Origin: JBFMGS01 sp040752635
GTDB lineage: Bacteria; Bacillota; SHA-98; UBA4971
Direction of reading: 5' to 3'
Length of the DNA: 26,581 nucleotides
Assembly (NCBI GenBank): GCA_040752635.1
Contig: JBFMGS010000032.1
Coordinates: 1 to 26,581 of the forward strand
Shown: positions 22,566-26,581 of the stretch, piece by piece
How the letters are laid out: each line of letters begins with the position of its first letter
Position numbering within the stretch: position 1 is the first letter of the stretch
Translations under genes and position numbers: made by a program
The notes under the pieces: generated by a model
What the model was told of the DNA's origin: nothing
Database searches by the model: none
What the model saw: only the letters and a program-made list of their open reading frames with translations

Positions 22566-23534
22566 TTATCTCACTTTGAGCACACCGTTCTCGATGACGA
22601 CTGTATCGTCCACAACGAGCGTGGGTTTCAGCACGATCCCGTCAAGATGGCTCGGCACATCCACGTTCCCGCCGAAGCTCACGTTATTTCCTATTGCAAT
22701 GTGAACCGTCCCCAGAACCTTTTCATCCTCCAAAACCTCGCCGGTGATCATCGCCCGGTCGTTGGTTCCGACGCCAAGCTCGGCGATGTTCCTGGCGGGC
22801 TTGCCAAGGCGGCCTATGGAGCACTCAAGCGCCGCCGCAGCTTGCCCGCCCGATATTTCTACGACAAAGCCCGATTCGACCTTCATACGGATGTAATCCT
22901 CCAACACCCCTACGCCCGCCATCGCGCCGTCCACGACGATGACCCCGTTTGAAGTCCCTTCAACCGGCGCGATATAGGCTTCCCCTGCTGGAAGGTTTCC
23001 GAAGTCGCCCGCAAGATGGTATATCCCTGTGTCCGGATGGCCCTCCCGGCCTTCCAACGACATGGTGATGTCCGTCCCCGAAGGGCTGGTAACATGCGCG
23101 ATTCTGCCCGACGAGAGAATCGCAGCGACTTGCTTGCTTGTCTCGGAAACCCGCGAATAGTCGGCCGAAAGTGTGCGGACCATTGCGTCACGCGTGATGC
23201 CCGGCAAGGTGGCGATTCGCGCCCCCGCAGCGTTTGCTTGCCGCCTCGCGGCGGTGTGAGAAAGCGACTTGCTTGTAGGCGCAAGGACAACGTTAACCTC
23301 TTTCATGATGGCTGCAACGGCCGGCGGCGGCTCCTCGCCGCTGCGCGCCCTCTCGATCATCTCGATGATCATCGCTTCCGCGCCAAGGCGCCTGGCTTCT
23401 TCCCACAGCGCATAACCTATCTCTCGAAGCTTCTCATCAGTGATGACCAGCACGCTTTCCCCAGAAGACACCCCCATGCACTGCGTGAGCGCAATGCGAG
23501 CCGCCTGTCTCAAATCCTCGGCTACCACCGCCAT
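22566..23534 (-). CDS. M29-type aminopeptidase (aminopeptidase T/PepS-like)
   Basis: 322-residue protein whose C-terminal half matches the M29 leucyl-aminopeptidase family: PVEGTSNGVIVVDGA, RNIAELGVGTNDRAMITGEVLEDEKVLGTVHIAIGNNVSFGG and SHLDGIVLKPTLVVDD, which supply the glutamate, histidine and aspartate metal ligands. It is somewhat shorter than the 400-residue PepS/AmpT proteins, with a reduced N-terminal domain (GESVLVITDEKLREIGYALWEEARRLGAEAMIIEM). The ATG 23534 follows an AGGGGGG Shine-Dalgarno by about seven nt. The open frame runs to 23948, but that stretch is intergenic in character. It is the first gene of the peptidase group and is transcribed divergently from the CBM25-like gene. 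Confidence 0.85.
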   Translation of the reverse strand: MAVVAEDLRQAARIALTQCMGVSSGESVLVITDEKLREIGYALWEEARRLGAEAMIIEMIERARSGEEPPPAVAAIMKEVNVVLAPTSKSLSHTAARRQANAAGARIATLPGITRDAMVRTLSADYSRVSETSKQVAAILSSGRIAHVTSPSGTDITMSLEGREGHPDTGIYHLAGDFGNLPAGEAYIAPVEGTSNGVIVVDGAMAGVGVLEDYIRMKVESGFVVEISGGQAAAALECSIGRLGKPARNIAELGVGTNDRAMITGEVLEDEKVLGTVHIAIGNNVSFGGNVDVPSHLDGIVLKPTLVVDDTVVIENGVLKVR

Positions 23535-23856
23535 TTTTATCCCCCCTGCAAGACTCCATGCTGGTTCATAAGAGCATCCGATCCGACCAGAGTTCACACA
23601 TGGAAAGGTGAACAGGTAGTAAGTTCTCTCTGATGCAGGTTTTTCCTTCACCCGTCTTTCTACGGGACGAAAGAACTCCACAGTTACGGTCGTATGCTGC
23701 CCTGGTAGGCCCACGTGAATACTTCTCACTGGAAGCTCTAGAGTTCGTGCAATGAGATAATGTACCCCACCGACGTTCCGGACGGATGTGCACATAAACG
23801 GAGCTAAACACAAGATAATAATATTGACATACAGAACCGAAGGGAAGTGGTGGCAT
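23535..23856. other. 322-nt divergent intergenic region
   Basis: No gene supported. It contains an imperfect 32-nt inverted repeat (23725-23756, arms CTCA-n-TG and CA-n-TGAG around CTCTAGAG), a small CCCGT/ACGGG hairpin with a six-nt loop near 23650-23665, and a lone TTGACA (23824-23829, plus strand) without a matching -10. Promoters for the aminopeptidase (minus) and CBM25-like gene (plus) must lie here, but I cannot place them with confidence. Confidence 0.4.
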
Positions 23857-24177
23857 ATGCCGAAAAAGGCCATGCGTGACCTGTTCATCGACAGGAGAGT
23901 TGCAGTTGACCCGGTCCCGCTCTCCAGCAAGAAAAAGGGGACCATCATGTACAGGGGCCTTCTATCTGCGTCTGGAGCCGATGCCGTTTACCTGTACTCC
24001 GGGTATGGCGACAACTGGCAGAATGCGAGAATCACCCCGATGACAAAGATAGACGATTTAACCTGGTCGACCGATGTGATGATCGAGGGAGACAAGACGT
24101 TCAACTTCTGCTTTAAGGACGGCGCAGATCACTGGGATAACAATGCCGGCCTCAACTGGGGCGTCGAGATCGTCTAA
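23857..24177 (+). CDS. stand-alone carbohydrate-binding module protein (CBM25-like)
   Basis: 106-residue single-domain protein. After a short basic N-terminus (MPKKAMRDLFIDRRVAVDPVPLSSKKKG) comes a beta-sandwich-type sequence: YRGLLSASGADAVYLYSGYGDNWQNARITPMTKIDDLTWSTDVMI, then FNFCFKDGADHWDNNAGLNWGVEIV. The tyrosine/tryptophan spacing and the terminal F-K-D-G-x-x-x-W-D-N-N-x-G-x-N-W match starch-binding CBM25-type domains. There is no signal peptide and no catalytic domain, so it is probably intracellular and may bind glycogen or another alpha-glucan; that role is inferred. ATG 23857 is chosen as start, with a weak GTGGTGG before it. Confidence 0.8.
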   Translation: MPKKAMRDLFIDRRVAVDPVPLSSKKKGTIMYRGLLSASGADAVYLYSGYGDNWQNARITPMTKIDDLTWSTDVMIEGDKTFNFCFKDGADHWDNNAGLNWGVEIV

Positions 24178-24210
24178 AGCGGCACCCAACGATCCTCGCT
24201 GGCTCTCCGC

Positions 24211-24310
24211 NNNNNNNNNNNNNNNNNNNNNNNNNNNNNNNNNNNNNNNNNNNNNNNNNNNNNNNNNNNNNNNNNNNNNNNNNNNNNNNNNNNNNNNNNN
24301 NNNNNNNNNN
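24211..24310. other. scaffold gap of 100 N
   Basis: Exactly 100 unresolved bases, the usual placeholder for a gap of unknown length. Anything translated across it is artificial. The order and orientation of the parts left and right of it depend on the scaffolding. Confidence 0.99.
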
Positions 24311-24913
24311 CTTCCTGCACTCGTGTTCCTCTTTTACTTCAACGTCGCGGCAATATCCTTCACCAAGCTCGGCCTCACGCCTCAGGGCGCCATGTTGCTT
24401 TTCGCCCTGTCTCTCTTGGGGAGCGTCGTGAACATTCCGCTGTTCCGGCAGCGCATCATCGTGGAAGAGAGGCCACGCATGTTCCTTCCATTCCTCTTCT
24501 ACTACCCGCCGCGGGTTCGCGAGCAGGTTATCGCTGTCAACTTTGGCGGGGCGGTGGTACCCGCAGTGTTTGCGTTCTATCTCCTGCAAAGGACGCCACT
24601 CTTACCTGCGGTCATGGCAACCGTGGCCGTAGCATGGGTGGCAAAGGCCGTAGCTCGCGTGGTGCCGGGCGTCGGCATAGCATTGCCCGCATTCATCCCG
24701 CCCCTCGTGGCTGCGGGAGCCGCCCTGCTCCTGGCGGGAGACTTCGCAGCCCCCGTTGCATACATAGCAGGTTCTCTCGGAACGCTCATCGGGGCTGACC
24801 TCCTCAATCTTGCCAAGATCCGCGGTCTGGGAGCCCAGGTCACAAGCATCGGCGGGGCCGGGGTTTACGACGGCATATTCCTCGTCGGGGTGGTCGCGGC
24901 ATTTCTGGCCTAG
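24311..24913 (+). CDS. DUF1614 membrane protein, C-terminal part (5' end lost in gap)
   Basis: The 200 visible residues contain several membrane spans (LPALVFLFYFNVAAISFTKLG, AMLLFALSLLGSVVNIPLF, VIAVNFGGAVVPAVFAFYLL, AVMATVAVAWVAKAVARVVPG, PLVAAGAALLLAGD). The family hallmark at the end is GSLGTLIGADLLNLAKIRGLGAQVTSIGGAGVYDGIFLVGVVAAFLA. The conserved LG-L-G-A-D-L-L-N-L and S-I-G-G-A-G-x-x-D-G-I-F motifs identify DUF1614, a family of unknown function common in Bacillota and archaea. The start lies in or before the N gap, so the length is unknown. The stop is TAG 24911-24913. Confidence 0.85.
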   Translation, partial: LPALVFLFYFNVAAISFTKLGLTPQGAMLLFALSLLGSVVNIPLFRQRIIVEERPRMFLPFLFYYPPRVREQVIAVNFGGAVVPAVFAFYLLQRTPLLPAVMATVAVAWVAKAVARVVPGVGIALPAFIPPLVAAGAALLLAGDFAAPVAYIAGSLGTLIGADLLNLAKIRGLGAQVTSIGGAGVYDGIFLVGVVAAFLA

Positions 24914-25005
24914 TGTTCCACTCCCCAACTCTTCCTCCTGTGGAATCAAGCCCAACACGTTTCGCGGGGAAGAAAGAGCGGCTTTTAGCAGGGAGTACAC
25001 AAAAA

Positions 25006-25081
25006 TGGTGGCCCCGACGGAATTCGAATCCGTGTCACCGCCTTGAGAGGGCGGTGTCCTAGGCCACTAGACGACGGGGCC
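25006..25081 (-). tRNA. tRNA-Glu (anticodon CTC)
   Basis: Minus-strand cloverleaf: acceptor GGCCCCG/CGGGGCC, D arm GTCT...GGAC, anticodon stem CCGCC/GGCGG with loop CTCTCAA giving CTC, T arm ACGGA-TTCGAAT-TCCGT, discriminator A and an encoded CCA (25008-25006). It is followed at once by TTTTT on the minus strand, which may help end the transcript. It is 14 nt downstream of tRNA-Gln. Confidence 0.96.
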
Positions 25082-25095
25082 ACAACTGGCTAAAC

Positions 25096-25169
25096 TGGCT
25101 GGGGAGGGAGGATTCGAACCCCCACAAACAGATCCAGAGTCTGTCGTGCTACCCTTACACAACTCCCCA
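25096..25169 (-). tRNA. tRNA-Gln (anticodon CTG)
   Basis: Minus-strand cloverleaf: acceptor TGGGGAG/CTCCCCA, anticodon stem ACAGA/TCTGT with loop CTCTGGA giving CTG, T loop TTCGAAT, discriminator G and encoded CCA. The U1 start and the weak first base pair are typical of glutamine tRNAs read by GlnRS. It lies between the glnS stop and tRNA-Glu. Confidence 0.96.
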
Positions 25170-25236
25170 CCGCGTTCTCTATTCACTTCGGAACAGCAAG
25201 CCTGCATCATGCACCGAGGCTACCGCCCACGTTGGA

Positions 25237-25265
25237 ATTCTAGCATACCGGGACCTTCTCGTCAA
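25237..25265 (-). promoter_or_regulatory. strong promoter of the tRNA-Gln/tRNA-Glu unit
   Basis: Minus strand: -35 TTGACG (25265-25260), 17-nt spacer, -10 TAGAAT (25242-25237) with TGC directly before it (extended -10). The predicted start near 25230 leaves about 60 nt before the mature tRNA-Gln 5' end. It lies between the glnS stop and the tRNAs. Confidence 0.75.
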
Positions 25266-25318
25266 CCCCTCTTCGCACCCTGCTTTCAGCCCACTTCAGC
25301 TTACTTAGAAGACAGGCA

Positions 25319-26581
25319 TCACCTGCTGTCAGTCTTCCCGCCCTGCGCCTTCTCGATCTTGGCCCACTCGTCTCGCAGGCCCACCGTCCGGTTGAACACC
25401 AGCCGGCCCTGGAACGAGTCGGGGTCAACGCAGAAGTAGCCGAGCCTTTCGAACTGGTATCTCGTTCCCGGCGCCGCGCCCGCCAGGGATGGCTCGACCC
25501 GGCATGCCGTCAGCGTCTCCAGCGAGTTTGGATTCACGCAGGCCATAAAGTCCTCTTCCGCGCCCGGGTCCTCTTTGGTGAAGAGGCGATCGTACAGGCG
25601 CACTTCGGCCCCGAGCGCATGGGCGGCCGAAACCCAGTGCAAGGTGGCCTTGACCCGCCGCCCGTCGGGGGACGAACCTCCCAGCGTGTCCGGGTCGTAG
25701 GTGCAATGGAGCTCGATCACTTCGCCGGTTTTCTCGTCTTTGACCACTCCAGTGCACTTGATGAAATACGCGTACCGCAGCCGCACTTCGCGCCCGGGGG
25801 CGAGGCGGTAGAACTTCACCGGCGGGTCCTCCCTGAAGTCGTCCTGCTCGATGTAGAGCACCCGGGAGAAAGGTACTTTTCGCGTCCCCGCGGACGGGTC
25901 CTCAGGGTTGTTCACCGCTTCCACCCACTCCACTCGGTCTTCGGGGTAGTTGTCTACGACCACCCGGAGGGGACGAAGCACGGCCATGACCCGCGGCGCT
26001 CGCAGGTTCAGGTCTTCCCGGACACAGTGCTCGAGCAGGGCGATATCGACAACGCTGTTGGCCTTGGCCACGCCAATGCGCTCGCAGAAATTCCTGATGG
26101 ACTCCGGCGTGTAGCCGCGTCTTCGCAAGCCTGAAATGGTGGGCATCCGGGGATCGTCCCAGCCGGCGACGACGCCCTTTCTTACCAGCTCCAGGAGTTT
26201 TCTCTTGCTCATCACGGTATAGCTGAGATTGAGGCGGGCGAACTCGATTTGCCGCGGTCGGCACGGCACGTCCAGGTTGTCAATGAACCACTCATACAAG
26301 GGGCGGTGATCCTCAAACTCCAGCGTGCAGATGGAATGGGTGATCCCTTCGATCGCATCCGAGAGCGGGTGAGCAAAATCGTACATGGGATAAATGCACC
26401 ACTTGTCACCCGTCCGGTGGTGCGTCGCCCGGAGGATTCGGTAGAGGACGGGGTCGCGCATATTGAGGTTGGGGGACGCCATATCGATCTTCGCCCGCAG
26501 GACGCGGGAGCCATCCGGGAACTCCCCCGCCCGCATCCGCTGGAACAGGTCCAGGTTCTCTTCGACGGAGCGCGTGCGATA
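25319..26581 (-). CDS. glnS: glutaminyl-tRNA synthetase, C-terminal 420 residues (truncated by window edge)
   Basis: Class I aminoacyl-tRNA synthetase that charges tRNA-Gln directly. The frame is open at 26581; the fragment starts YRTRSVEENLDLFQRMRAGEFPDG, then VLRAKIDMASPNLNMRDPVLYRI, YPMYDFAHPLSDAIEGITHSICTLEFEDHRPLY, and the KMSKS-type loop YTVMSKRKLLELV. GlnRS-specific segments are RRRGYTPESIRNFCERIGVAKANSVVDIALLEHCVREDLN and the two C-terminal beta-barrels (anticodon binding) up to FNRTVGLRDEWAKIEK. Glutamyl-tRNA synthetase lacks this C-terminal beta architecture, so GlnRS is firm. About 130 N-terminal residues with the HIGH motif lie outside. Bacillota mostly use GatCAB instead of GlnRS, so the gene is unusual there. 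tRNA-Gln and tRNA-Glu follow directly. Confidence 0.96.
   Translation of the reverse strand, partial: YRTRSVEENLDLFQRMRAGEFPDGSRVLRAKIDMASPNLNMRDPVLYRILRATHHRTGDKWCIYPMYDFAHPLSDAIEGITHSICTLEFEDHRPLYEWFIDNLDVPCRPRQIEFARLNLSYTVMSKRKLLELVRKGVVAGWDDPRMPTISGLRRRGYTPESIRNFCERIGVAKANSVVDIALLEHCVREDLNLRAPRVMAVLRPLRVVVDNYPEDRVEWVEAVNNPEDPSAGTRKVPFSRVLYIEQDDFREDPPVKFYRLAPGREVRLRYAYFIKCTGVVKDEKTGEVIELHCTYDPDTLGGSSPDGRRVKATLHWVSAAHALGAEVRLYDRLFTKEDPGAEEDFMACVNPNSLETLTACRVEPSLAGAAPGTRYQFERLGYFCVDPDSFQGRLVFNRTVGLRDEWAKIEKAQGGKTDSR

Noticed and set aside
24143..24913. Continuous protein across the N gap
   Set aside because: The frame only continues because N codons are read as unknown residues and the gap is set to 100; the part before the gap overlaps the end of the CBM25-like gene in another frame.
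25170..25318. T-box or extra tRNA between glnS and tRNA-Gln
   Set aside because: No T-box sequence or cloverleaf is visible; the segment is explained by the tRNA promoter and a short leader.
1..26581. CRISPR arrays, insertion sequences, prophage or rRNA
   Set aside because: No regularly spaced repeats, transposase-like frames, terminal inverted repeats or rRNA segments were seen.

Overview
The window (26,581 nt, GC-rich, one 100-N scaffold gap) looks like chromosomal DNA of an anaerobic, probably acetogenic or syntrophic member of the Bacillota. Reasons: the gene order dnaE - accD - accA - pfkA - pyk typical of that phylum; an acetogen-type methylenetetrahydrofolate reductase (metV-metF) embedded in heterodisulfide-reductase-like genes; strong Shine-Dalgarno sites with many GTG/TTG starts; DUF1614, DUF2007 and stand-alone CBM25-type proteins. 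I cannot name the species. Both ends are truncated inside genes: hdrA on the left, glnS on the right.

Region 1 (1-7164, minus strand) is one energy-metabolism locus. A good sigma-A promoter (7232-7260) precedes a very large flavin/iron-sulfur fusion protein (two HdrA-like flavin domains, two 4Fe-4S clusters, MvhD domain). It is followed by metV and metF with 4-nt overlaps, then, after 208 nt, a GcvH-like lipoyl carrier protein, hdrC, hdrB and the N-terminal third of a second hdrA. The likely job is MTHF reduction coupled to flavin-based electron transfer, with an unexpected lipoyl protein in the middle. This is the most interesting part of the window.

Region 2 (7165-8458, plus strand) diverges from it: a 315-nt shared control region, a small DsrE-like protein with a CGTC motif, and a macro-domain protein whose stop codon abuts the stop of a convergent DedA-like membrane protein.

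Region 3 (8459-20091, minus strand) is housekeeping: dnaE with its own promoter, a PgpA/YutG-type gene, then a promoter driving a DUF2007 peptide, accD, accA and an ATP-type pfkA (overlapping genes). A hairpin terminator/attenuator, pyk, a second terminator, fba and a second phosphofructokinase with pyrophosphate-type active-site residues follow. Two phosphofructokinases of different phosphoryl-donor class within 5 kb suggest PPi-linked, reversible glycolysis/gluconeogenesis.

Region 4 (20194-23534, minus strand) carries an M29-type aminopeptidase, an M3-like HExxH metallopeptidase, a small acidic protein with a probable frameshift, and an FMN split-barrel (pyridoxamine oxidase family) protein.

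Region 5 (23857-26581): a small CBM25-like carbohydrate-binding protein and, after the N gap, the C-terminal part of a DUF1614 membrane protein (both plus strand). Then, on the minus strand, come tRNA-Glu(CTC), tRNA-Gln(CTG) with a strong promoter, and a truncated glutaminyl-tRNA synthetase gene.
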